The position numbers and the translations under genes are program-made. 14,399 nt of DNA, taken from positions 1-14,399 of the forward strand of contig JAXHVA010000104.1 of assembly GCA_034189035.1 (NCBI GenBank), in the 5' to 3' direction. Of this stretch, positions 6,980-14,199 are shown one piece after another. This DNA comes from JAUXFK01 sp034189035. GTDB lineage: Bacteria > Desulfobacterota > UBA8473. The notes under the pieces are model-generated. The model saw nothing but the letters and a program-made list of their open reading frames with translations, did not search any database and was not told the origin of the DNA. Each line of letters starts with the position of its first letter. Within the stretch, counting starts at the first letter, position 1.

Positions 6980-7057
6980 ACACCTTCCTCCTTTCTATAG
7001 ATAGTATGAATTTTTTAAGGAATTTAATAAAGATCCAGAAAATGTTGTATAGGCAAT

Positions 7058-8101
7058 TTATCTTGCAACATTCCTGGAACGATAATCTTCTAAAAAAAAG
7101 AGAATCTGATCGAGCAACTCTCTTGAATAGTCCTGTCCGGCAAGTTTATCCCACACGGGTCTGGTCCTTTTCTTCAATAGATTGATTTCCTCTGGAGTCA
7201 ATTTTACTTCATTAACGCCATACTTGATCATCGCTTTAAGACACTTTTTATTGCTATCGTGTCTAAAATCATTTATCTCCTTTTCGTGCTCAGGCAATAT
7301 ATTTTGTATCGTTTTGTGATATTTCTGCGGTATCCTGTTCCATGCCTTCATTGAAATCACAATGCCCCCCGGACTGTATCTAATTTTACAAGGCGTTACG
7401 TATTTCACAACAGTATAAAGCTGTGTGCCTACTAGGTAAATCGGTGGAGCGAGAAAAGCATCAACTACCTTTGCCCTCACATTTGAAGGCACTTCCGGTA
7501 CATTCACCGGGATAGGACTTGCCCCCAGTGATTCAAGGAGATCGTCCTCTACTGGGGGGCACCATGCTATAAACCTGCTCTTTTTAAAGTCCTCAGGGCC
7601 TCGTATCGGCCATCTCACTGACCAGGGGATATCAAAATCCTGGTCAATCAATATGAGGTTCTTAAACCCGTTTTTTTCATAGGAATTATCCAGCTTCGAT
7701 CTGATCTTTTCTCTTACATATTCGACCTCATCAAAATCATTAAACAGGAAAGGAAGCTCAAATACGGCCATGTCAGGACATGCCATAACAGTTCCAGAGA
7801 CAGAAACACCACACCCCTAAAGTTGATCGATATGTATTTTAGCTATGTAATCCTCATCATCTCCCATTATTCCGCCCCAATAAAAGTCAAAGTCAACCAC
7901 ACCATCTGTTGCTTTACTGATAGCTGGGGCAAAGCTGTCCTTAATAAGGATTGCCCAACCCACTCCTTCAGGGGCAAGTGTAGCTATCTTTAGAATAACC
8001 TTATCTTTTTTGGAGTCCGCTAAACAGATCCCTTTACATTGAACGAATAATCCGACCATAACAATACTGAGTAGTAAAAATCTTAGTAACCGTAATATCA
8101 T
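7058..8101 (-). pseudogene. dctP: Second TRAP solute-binding protein gene (dctP-like), interrupted by one in-frame TAG
   Basis: The frame runs 347 codons from an ATG at 8101 to a TAA at 7058-7060, broken only by TAG at codon 95 (7817-7819). Both halves match the intact dctP1 in register. The first half has a signal peptide (about residues 1-28) and WGGIMGDDEDYIAKI, like WYYGGIMGDDEDWLAKI. After the TAG, GCG..SGTVMACPDMAVFELPF aligns without a gap to the dctP1 stretch that follows QLH. The remainder, including KYVTPCKIRYSPGG, KAWNRIPQKYHKT and RELLDQILFFLEDYRS, is well preserved, with no frameshift. AAGGA stands 7 bases before the start. The second half has an internal ATG at 7786 but no ribosome binding site. 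A CAG-to-TAG change would explain the stop. Alternatives are a sequencing error or read-through/recoding. dctM and tatT use TAG as a normal stop. Confidence 0.88.
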
Positions 8102-8299
8102 CTATCTATCCTTGACTTGATTAAGAATTCAACTTTATTAAGTGTGGAACAAGAACTTCCGTTTGAACAGTAATCGTAAGGTTTTTTGCTCATCTGTCTT
8201 TTATGCGAAAAGATGATTTATGAATTGGGAAGTATTCTGTTAACAATACAATTCATAATAAGAAGATTTCGCAAGAAACAAGCAGAATGACCATATCCT
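8102..8299. other. Intergenic region between two dctP remnants
   Basis: About 200 AT-rich bases carry the AAGGA ribosome binding site (8109-8113) of the interrupted dctP. I see no gene, clear promoter or terminator in it. A + strand open frame at 8287-8478 lies antisense to the decayed dctP fragment and is not supported. Confidence 0.5.
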
Positions 8300-8690
8300 T
8301 TAAGCTTTGTTTAAACGATAACCTTCTAAATAAACTAAAATTCATAGAGCAGTTCTCGAGGATACTCATTAACTGCCAACTCATCCCATATAGGCGTTGC
8401 AATTTTCTTGAGTACTTTGTTTCCTATTGGCGTAAGTTTAATTTCTTTGTTACCTTACTTGACCACTCACTATATTGAGGCACTTTGCTTTATTCTTCGT
8501 AAGTTCTTTGTTTAATCCTCTCTCTAAACCAATAATTTTTTCTTCAAAGGGCTTGTAATATATCTCTGGTACTCTATTCCATGCATCCATTATTAATCAA
8601 AAAAAGAAGCCCACCATAAAATATCACAAGTTTGAGGGAGGTATATAATTCGTTTATTACCAATAAATACAGAAAAGTTTTTAAATATAC
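8300..8690 (-). pseudogene. Decayed C-terminal fragment of a third dctP-like gene
   Basis: Directly after dctQ the - strand carries dctP-like peptide in successive frames. At about 8690-8595 one frame reads NELYTSLK...FYGGLLFLIN, matching QLYTITK...GGLAVSL of dctP1. From 8590 a second frame reads MDAWNRVPEIYYKPFEEK, against LDAWNKIPERYHKPVKES. From 8448 another reads KEIKLTP...LKKIATPIWDEL and YPRELLYEF, against KEVKLTP...LKKKTRPVWSKL and FPRELLDEV. The last frame gives ILVYLEGYRLNKA before TAA at 8300-8302. At least three frameshifts are needed to join these, and the N-terminal two thirds are missing. It is therefore a dead remnant of a duplicated solute-binding-protein gene, older in its decay than the neighbouring interrupted copy. 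Confidence 0.88.
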
Positions 8691-8725
8691 CGTATTATGA
8701 ATACAATAAATTCAGCCTATCTATT

Positions 8726-9232
8726 TCAGTGTGTCTCTTCAATCTGTCCTGTAACGATTTTTCTTATGATGAGTATGCACCTGAAGATTGTGACTATAAA
8801 AAAATAGGGTATAACAGTAATCAACGTCCAATCTGGGATGCCAAATAAAAGAAGGTTTAATGAAGATTTCTTTTGCACCATAAGATAATCGGTTGCAGCA
8901 TATGCGAAAAATATACAGGAAGTCATAAGAAAAACAACTGCAATGACCTCAGCAATCATTCGCTCTTTGCCAGTCAGATAACGAGGAAACACATCCACTC
9001 GGATATGCCTGATGTAATTTGTCGCCAGTGCTGCTCCTAAAAAGGCCACCCACATCACTGAATTTCTCATAACCTGATCTGCCCACATAAACCCGAATGA
9101 AAAGAGATTTCTTACAACTACCTGACCAAAGGCAACTGTAATCATCAATAACAATACAATAAATACAATGATCTTCTCAAATCGGACAAGATAAGAGTTC
9201 GCCCTATTTAATACATAAAATACCTTGCTCAT
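8726..9232 (-). CDS. dctQ: TRAP transporter small permease subunit DctQ
   Basis: A 168-residue membrane protein with four hydrophobic helices at about residues 17-40, 52-72, 91-112 and 130-155, the standard DctQ layout. Family residues are visible in FGQVVVRNLF (about 35-44), MWVAFLGAALATNYIRHIRVD (about 59-79) and the basic loop before the third helix. It pairs with DctM in the inner membrane. Its ATG overlaps the TGA of dctP1 as ATGA at 9229-9232, indicating translational coupling. It is followed at once by the decayed dctP fragment rather than by dctM. Confidence 0.93.
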   Translation of the reverse strand: MSKVFYVLNRANSYLVRFEKIIVFIVLLLMITVAFGQVVVRNLFSFGFMWADQVMRNSVMWVAFLGAALATNYIRHIRVDVFPRYLTGKERMIAEVIAVVFLMTSCIFFAYAATDYLMVQKKSSLNLLLFGIPDWTLITVIPYFFIVTIFRCILIIRKIVTGQIEETH

Positions 9233-10275
9233 CTTTTCCCCTCCATTGAACGGTATTCGTCTAAATAGCCGATAACTTCGTCAAGAAGCTCCCTGGGAAA
9301 CTCCTTTCCTGCTAATTTACTCCATACTGGTCTGGTTTTCTTCTTCAGCGTCTGTACCTCATCGGGAGTTAGCTTTACCTCTTTTAATCCGTATTTAATC
9401 ATTGCCTTATAGCATTTCTTGCTGCTATCCCATCCGTCTTTGTTTACTCGATCCTCTATTCCCAGCAGTGATTCCTTAACTGGTTTATGGTATCTTTCAG
9501 GGATCTTATTCCATGCATCCAATGAAACAGCAAGACCACCTGGCGCATACCTTAACCTAACAGGGGTTACATATTTTGTTATGGTGTAGAGTTGTGCTCC
9601 GACATACCAGATAGCAGGAGCTATTAGCCCATCGCATACCCCTGACCTTATAGACGAAACAATCTCTGGTACATTCAAAGGGATCGGAGAAGACCCGAGG
9701 GCTTTCAGTATCTCAGCCTCGACCACACCCGAGTATGTAACAAATTTGGTCTTTGCGAAATCTTGAGGAGACCGTATTGGTCTTTTGATCGAATAGATTT
9801 CATCAAAGCCCTCGTTGCCCTGGTCAATTAACACAAGCAAAACAAATCCTGTATCCTTAAAACCTTTAATTATCTTCGATCTCATCTTATTCTTGACATA
9901 AGCCACTTCATCAGAATTTTTAAAGAGGAAAGGAAGATCAAATACAGCCATTGGAGGACAGAATAATTTTGTTCCATGGCCGTCAAATCCTGCTCCATGA
10001 AGCTGGCCGATCCTTATCTTCGCGAGCCAGTCCTCGTCATCCCCCATGATCCCCCCATAATACCAGTCGAATGCTACATTTCCCTCTGTTACTTTTATAA
10101 GTAATGGATCAACATAATCTTCTATATAGAGTGCATAACTAATCCCCTGCGGTGCATGGGTAGCCATCTTCCATAGGGTCCTTTTTTTCTTTGTGTCTGC
10201 TTCAGATAATCCTACAGCCAAGAAAAACAACCCTGATAAAAAAAAGATTGAAATAAAAAATATCCGTAATCTCAT
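9229..10275 (-). CDS. dctP: TRAP transporter solute-binding protein DctP, intact copy
   Basis: A 348-residue periplasmic protein with a signal peptide (MRLRIFFISIFFLSGLFFLA, cleavage probably after SEA near residue 26). DctP-family features follow: MATHAPQGISYA early in the mature part, YGGIMGDDEDWLAKIRIGQL, PPMAVFDLPFLFKNSDEV (about 108-125), the ligand-binding region around LNVPEIVSSIRSGVCDG (about 195-211) and LDAWNKIPERYHKPV (about 255-269). It captures the substrate, probably a carboxylate, and hands it to DctQM. The ATG at 10275 is preferred over an in-frame GTG at 10290, because GAGGGGGA at 10281-10288 lies just before the ATG. It is the first gene of the TRAP locus and shares near-identical length and many motifs with the interrupted copy at 7058-8101, so the two are paralogues. 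Confidence 0.93.
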   Translation of the reverse strand: MRLRIFFISIFFLSGLFFLAVGLSEADTKKKRTLWKMATHAPQGISYALYIEDYVDPLLIKVTEGNVAFDWYYGGIMGDDEDWLAKIRIGQLHGAGFDGHGTKLFCPPMAVFDLPFLFKNSDEVAYVKNKMRSKIIKGFKDTGFVLLVLIDQGNEGFDEIYSIKRPIRSPQDFAKTKFVTYSGVVEAEILKALGSSPIPLNVPEIVSSIRSGVCDGLIAPAIWYVGAQLYTITKYVTPVRLRYAPGGLAVSLDAWNKIPERYHKPVKESLLGIEDRVNKDGWDSSKKCYKAMIKYGLKEVKLTPDEVQTLKKKTRPVWSKLAGKEFPRELLDEVIGYLDEYRSMEGKR

Positions 10276-10371
10276 TAATTTCCCCCTCACTTTCTCTACA
10301 ACAGATTCAAATAGATTTGTCTAAATGAGTCCCTGTTGGATAATCGAATTAATTTTACATGAAAAATAAGC

Positions 10372-10382
10372 ATCACCTCCTT
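10372..10382 (-). promoter_or_regulatory. Perfect Shine-Dalgarno without a proper gene, in the dctP1 leader
   Basis: AAGGAGGTGAT is fully complementary to the 3' end of 16S rRNA. The nearest ATG (10371-10373) is only 2 bases from GGAGG and opens a 25-codon frame ending in TAG at about 10296; the next ATG (10358-10360) is followed at once by TAA. The site may be a leader-peptide or ribosome-standby element for dctP1, about 95 bases downstream, or a remnant. Confidence 0.35.
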
Positions 10383-10408
10383 GTCTTCTTTGGACCCAAA
10401 TAATTTCG

Positions 10409-10425
10409 CTCAACTTTACGTTGAG
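10409..10425. repeat. Short inverted repeat CTCAAC-N5-GTTGAG
   Basis: Six-base arms at 10409-10414 and 10420-10425 flank a 5-base spacer in the TRAP leader. It could be an operator half-site pair or a small RNA hairpin. No T-run follows, so it is not a terminator. Confidence 0.35.
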
Positions 10426-10622
10426 TCAGCATTATTATTTTGTTGGATATAATTGAGATTGAATAGTGTCTATTCGGAAAAGACCCTTTTGCCAATCTCT
10501 GTGTCAGGCTCAGAGTTTAAAAACTAACTTCTTGTTAAAATGTTCATCCTAGTGCAAAAGGATTAAAGAAGTGTACATTATTAATTGTCTAATAAATGAC
10601 AGGCTTAGAAGAATAGAGTGCC

Positions 10623-11810
10623 TTAAACAAGGAAGCGACGTTTTAAGGAGAATATAACCTGTTCGAAATCCTCACCACGAGATCTGATATCATTGAGGGT
10701 ACGTTCGACCCTTTCATGTTTATAGGGGTCTTTCAGTTGATCTATGCCTTCATAGTAGCCAAGCCTTCTTCCTAGTTGAAAATTGAGTCTCTCCTCATCG
10801 GGTAATGCTAAATACTTGTTTACAACTGCCAGCATATTCTCTTTATCTGAAGGTAAGCATCCCTCTATTTCTTGCAGGAGGTTCTCTATATGATCGCTTC
10901 TAAATTCGCTAGTTACTTCCAACCTTTGAATAAGTTCTCCTATCTCTTTTACAACTTCATCGTCGGTTTGTAGTTGAAACTCGCCGTTTATTAGTCTTTT
11001 GTATAATGGTAAATCTTCTCTGATCGCTAGACTCCTGAGCCTTATAAAGTCAGGATTTATCGCGTTTAATACTCTTGCTGTCTCAAGCATATGCTCTTTA
11101 GACTTTTCTTTACCTCCTAGCCCGGGCATTATATATTCACAGAGCGAAATTCCTGATTCAACGACCTTTTGTCCACCTTTTATCTGATCCTCAGCAGTAA
11201 CTCCTTTACGCACAAAATCCAATACACTATCCGACCCGCTCTCCAACCCGATATGCAATCTAGAAAGACCGGCATCTTTTAATTCCTTAAGCTCTTCAAG
11301 GGTTTTATTTGAAGCGGTTTTCGATCTGGCATAGGAAGTAACCCGTGTTATCGTAGGGAGCTTCTCTTTCAGAAATCTCAGCACTTCAATTAAATCCTGG
11401 GTTTTCATAATAAGGGAATTGGCATCTTGTAAAAAGGCATTTTCTCCACCAAAGTAAAGCCAGAGTGCTACATTTCTAAAATTTTCATTCGGAGGATTAT
11501 CATAAACAGAAGCAGCTAATTCCTTGTATCTTCCTCCATATCCAAGTTTCCATGACTCCTCATTTATTTTATCAGTAATGGCCTTTGCTGCGATTATGTC
11601 CCTTTTTATCTCCTCAACCGACCTGAGCTCGAATTTCATTGTCCTGTGGCTTGAGCAGAATTCACACCTGTGCCACGGACAGCCTCTTGTAGCTCTTATT
11701 AACAGAGAACGAGCCTCGCTGGGCGGTCTTGAGGGACCTAACTCATATTGAATAGATTTTAAATCTCTCGTAATTTTATTGGTATTTGGAATATTCTCAA
11801 ACTCTGGCAT
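10623..11810 (-). CDS. Radical SAM protein of unknown function (CPWHRCEFC type)
   Basis: A 395-residue protein with an N-terminal radical SAM cluster motif RATRGCPWHRCEFCSSH, whose Cys 44, 49 and 52 form a CX4CX2C spacing rather than the canonical CX3CX2C. LWLYFGGENAFL (about 132-143) holds the SAM-contacting GGE, and RLHIGLESGSDSVLDFVRKG (about 185-204) is the strand region typical of Elp3/HemN-like oxidoreductases. The C-terminal part has FRSDHIENLLQEIEGCLPSD and LPDEERLNFQLGRRLGYYEG, a conserved tail I associate with uncharacterised radical SAM proteins of anaerobes. The ATG has only a weak GAG in front. It lies 32 bases after the acyl-CoA ligase stop and is probably co-transcribed with it, which hints at a role near CoA metabolism. 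The substrate is unknown. Confidence 0.88.
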   Translation of the reverse strand: MPEFENIPNTNKITRDLKSIQYELGPSRPPSEARSLLIRATRGCPWHRCEFCSSHRTMKFELRSVEEIKRDIIAAKAITDKINEESWKLGYGGRYKELAASVYDNPPNENFRNVALWLYFGGENAFLQDANSLIMKTQDLIEVLRFLKEKLPTITRVTSYARSKTASNKTLEELKELKDAGLSRLHIGLESGSDSVLDFVRKGVTAEDQIKGGQKVVESGISLCEYIMPGLGGKEKSKEHMLETARVLNAINPDFIRLRSLAIREDLPLYKRLINGEFQLQTDDEVVKEIGELIQRLEVTSEFRSDHIENLLQEIEGCLPSDKENMLAVVNKYLALPDEERLNFQLGRRLGYYEGIDQLKDPYKHERVERTLNDIRSRGEDFEQVIFSLKRRFLV

Positions 11811-11842
11811 TTTTCTCGTTTATTCAAAAATGAAACTTCCCA

Positions 11843-13393
11843 TTATAATTTCTTCACTTTTTTCTTCAATTCAACTTTTCTAACCTTACCACTTGCAGTT
11901 ATGGGGAGTTCTTCCATTACTTCAAGATGAGTCGGAAATTTGAACTTGGCTACTTTTCCATTCAAAAACTCGTGAATCTCTTCTAAAGTAAGCCCTGTAC
12001 CCTCTTCACATAAAGAAATAAAGGCCTTGCCCGTTTCACCCCATTTCTTATCTGGGACGCCAATGATTGCTACATTGGACACCTTGGGATGGTCAATTAG
12101 GACTTTCTCTACTTCTGCAGGATAAACGTTCTCTCCTCCACTTCGATACATGTCATTTGCCCGATCCACTATGTAAAAATAGCCCTCCGCATCTCTGTAT
12201 CCCAAGTCTCCCGTATGCAATATGCCGTCAACTATGGTCTGTGCTGTTTCATCCGGCTTTTCCCAGTAACCACTCATCACGGTTGGTCCCCTGGCAACTA
12301 TTCGACCGATTTCTCCAGGTGAAACCTCAGTGTCCTCATCGTCTACTACCCAAACCTCAGTGAAAAATCCAGGTAAACCCACAGACCCCATCTTCCTGAT
12401 TATATCTTCTTTAGGCAACATCATCATAGCTGAGTTCTCTGTCTGCCCAAAGCCCTGCTGCATAAAAAGCCCCCTTTTTGCCAATTCATGAAACAAACTT
12501 GGGGGGGTCCTTTCTCCACCGCCTGCAATTACTCTGACACTGCTCTTATCAATCTCATCAAGTCTACCACTATCGAGGATAAATCGCCACATCGTTGTAA
12601 GAGCAAAAATTACCGTGGCTTTATATCTTGCGATATCATTGGCAAACTGTTCAGGATTAAAACCCTGCCTCAAAATGAGAGTTGCCCCTCTATTGAAAGT
12701 AGGTGTAGCTGTTATAAAGAGACCTCCGGAATGAAAAAGAGGCAACTGTGCCAGTATCGTATCATCAGGCCCAACATCCGTATACAACATGACCTGAAAG
12801 TTCTTAAAAAAGGTCTGTTGATGGGAAACAACCGCCCCTTTCGGATCACCTGTAACACCTGAAGTGTATAGGATCGCAAGTGGGTCATCCAATTCAACAG
12901 GTCTATCTGGCTGGGGTTCATCAACTGGATAGTTCCTAATAACCTCAGGATAGTCCAATGCCCAATCAGGACATTTGTGAGCCCCTGGAAACCTGCTCTT
13001 TAAAAAGATGTACTTGTCCTGCTCAACCCTTACCTTTGAACGAATGGAATTAACTGTCTCAGTAAACATATCATGAAATACGAAGAGGCGTGTCCCACTG
13101 TCATTAAGCTGATATTCTATCTCAGGACCTACCATACGGAAATTCAAAGGCACAAAGATTACACCAAGCTTGGCAGCAGCAAAGTAAATCTCAAAAAATT
13201 CGGGACAGTTTAAGATCATCACCGAAACTCGATCACCCTTTTTGATTCCCTTTGACTGCATGTAATTAGCTAAGCGATTTATATTCTCGTTCAGTTCCTT
13301 ATATGTAATCGGTGTATCTTCATAGATGAGGGCTTTTTTATTGGGAGTGAACCTTGCCCTCTTTTTAGGTATGTATCCTATGTCCCACTGCAC
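11843..13393 (-). CDS. AMP-forming acyl-CoA synthetase (ligase)
   Basis: A 516-residue member of the ANL adenylating superfamily. It activates a carboxylic acid with ATP to an acyl-AMP and then to its CoA thioester. Motifs in order: the P-loop YTSGVTGDPKG (176-186, with Val where Thr is usual), QGFGQTENS (313-321), SGYWEKPDET (374-383), HTGDLGY (393-399), the hinge segment DRANDMYRSGGENVYPAEVE (410-429) and PITASGKVRK (497-506) with the catalytic Lys near 503. It starts at GTG with GGGGGAG at 13398-13404 a few bases upstream. Substrate class cannot be read with certainty; its overall pattern resembles long-chain or aromatic fatty-acid ligases of the FadD family. It lies upstream of the radical SAM gene, in the same direction as the TRAP importer, so activation of an imported acid is a reasonable inference. 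Confidence 0.92.
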   Translation of the reverse strand: MQWDIGYIPKKRARFTPNKKALIYEDTPITYKELNENINRLANYMQSKGIKKGDRVSVMILNCPEFFEIYFAAAKLGVIFVPLNFRMVGPEIEYQLNDSGTRLFVFHDMFTETVNSIRSKVRVEQDKYIFLKSRFPGAHKCPDWALDYPEVIRNYPVDEPQPDRPVELDDPLAILYTSGVTGDPKGAVVSHQQTFFKNFQVMLYTDVGPDDTILAQLPLFHSGGLFITATPTFNRGATLILRQGFNPEQFANDIARYKATVIFALTTMWRFILDSGRLDEIDKSSVRVIAGGGERTPPSLFHELAKRGLFMQQGFGQTENSAMMMLPKEDIIRKMGSVGLPGFFTEVWVVDDEDTEVSPGEIGRIVARGPTVMSGYWEKPDETAQTIVDGILHTGDLGYRDAEGYFYIVDRANDMYRSGGENVYPAEVEKVLIDHPKVSNVAIIGVPDKKWGETGKAFISLCEEGTGLTLEEIHEFLNGKVAKFKFPTHLEVMEELPITASGKVRKVELKKKVKKL

Positions 13394-13482
13394 AATCTCC
13401 CCCTATAACGTATTGATTTTAGATCATAAACTGTCTCTTGCCCAAATAAAGGTTTGTTTGAGCGGTCATTGAATGGTTTTTG

Positions 13483-13512
13483 ATAATAATATATCAGGCC
13501 ATAGTATGGCAA
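13483..13512 (-). promoter_or_regulatory. Candidate sigma-70 promoter for the ligase-radical SAM unit
   Basis: TTGCCA (13507-13512, 5 of 6 to consensus) and TATTAT (13483-13488, 5 of 6) are 18 bases apart on the - strand, about 90 bases before the ligase GTG and after the FKBP stop. Spacing and position fit, but it is not experimentally supported. Confidence 0.42.
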
Positions 13513-13563
13513 GATAAAATTAGATCTTCGTCAAGATAAATGGTTATTCTGATCAGCTTATTA

Positions 13564-13995
13564 TTACCAGACAGTCTTCTTTACATCCACTATTTTTACA
13601 TTATAATGAAGCTCCATTCCGGCCCATGGATGGTTACTGTCAAGATAGACCCAGTCTTCAATATACCCTTTTACTCTGAATACCTGACTTTCACCGTTTG
13701 AAAAAACCTTTCTGAACACCTGACCGATCTTTATTTCTCTTTCAGGAAGCTCATCCCGATGTGTTTTTATGAAGAGTTTTCTGTCCTTTTTTCCATATCC
13801 TTCATCGGGACTGACAACGATGGTCTTTTCATCTCCGGCCTTCATGCCCTGTAAGGCTTTTTCCAACCCGGGGACTACCATTCCCATGCTAAAAATAAAT
13901 TCAAAAGGTCTATCGCCTGAGCTATCAAGCACCATTCCATCTGCATTTTTCAAGGTAAAATAAATACTTACAGTCGTATTTTCACCAATAACCAT
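13564..13995 (-). CDS. FKBP-type peptidyl-prolyl isomerase, SlyD-like
   Basis: A 143-residue cytoplasmic (no signal peptide) FKBP of the SlyD class. The FKBP half-domains are visible as VSIYFTLKNADGMVLDSS (about 9-26), PGLEKALQGMKAGDEKTIVV (about 42-61) and SPDEGYG (62-68). An inserted IF chaperone flap covers about residues 70-120, and SlyD-type closing residues read LDSNHPWAGMELHYNVKIVDV. It catalyses Xaa-Pro isomerisation and helps folding. The His/Cys-rich nickel-binding tail of E. coli SlyD is absent. The ATG at 13995 has no visible Shine-Dalgarno sequence, while TATAAG and TATAGT lie within about 20 bases upstream, so a leaderless transcript is possible. It is unlinked in function to its neighbours as far as can be seen. 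Confidence 0.9.
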   Translation of the reverse strand: MVIGENTTVSIYFTLKNADGMVLDSSGDRPFEFIFSMGMVVPGLEKALQGMKAGDEKTIVVSPDEGYGKKDRKLFIKTHRDELPEREIKIGQVFRKVFSNGESQVFRVKGYIEDWVYLDSNHPWAGMELHYNVKIVDVKKTVW

Positions 13996-14026
13996 AACAT
14001 ACTATACTTATAGTTTCTATTAAAGG

Positions 14027-14113
14027 TAACAGGTTGTTGTCCAAATCCCTTTTCCTGAAAGCTTAAAATTTTATGATGCCCTAAAGGATTTCCATTTGGG
14101 AAACAACCTGTTA
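14027..14113. repeat. Long imperfect inverted repeat upstream of the FKBP gene
   Basis: Arms at 14027-14046 and 14094-14113 pair over 20 positions: 12 perfect pairs starting TAACAGGTTGTT, one mismatch, one G-T pair and six more pairs (CCAAAT). The loop is 47 bases and contains AGCTT and further AT-rich sequence. No T-run follows on either strand (the + side continues AAAAACTAG, the - side CTTTAATAG), which argues against a simple terminator. It may be a structured leader RNA, a miniature inverted-repeat element or a recombination site. A further TAACAGG lies at 14134-14140. Confidence 0.6.
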
Positions 14114-14199
14114 AAAAACTAGATTTTAAACGATTAACAGGCTTTTATCAATATTTATAAAGGAATCCACAAGCTATACTTAATAAAGGCTCATGGATG

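Larger units (their letters stand above)
10276..10622. other. Intergenic leader of the TRAP operon
   Basis: About 350 bases lie between the radical SAM gene and dctP1, both on the - strand. It holds an 11-base perfect Shine-Dalgarno sequence far upstream of dctP1 (10372-10382), a CTCAAC/GTTGAG inverted repeat (10409-10425) and, near the radical SAM stop, only weak stems without T-runs. A TAGACA followed by TATATC at 15-base spacing near 10440-10475 is too weak to call a promoter. No gene is supported apart from a 25-codon frame noted separately. Confidence 0.5.

Noticed and set aside
7058..7786. Second half of the interrupted dctP as an independent gene starting at the ATG at 7786
   Set aside because: The ATG is mid-domain relative to dctP1, has no ribosome binding site, and the product would lack a signal peptide.
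8287..8478. 63-codon + strand open frame
   Set aside because: It lies antisense to clear DctP-like peptide fragments on the - strand and shows no protein-family pattern of its own.
10497..10515. CTCTG/CAGAG inverted repeat as terminator of the radical SAM gene
   Set aside because: The 5-base arms have a 9-base loop and no T-run on the - strand, so it is no better than chance.
12712..12924. 70-codon - strand open frame inside the ligase gene
   Set aside because: It is an alternative-frame shadow of the ligase, which has continuous adenylating-enzyme motifs across this stretch.
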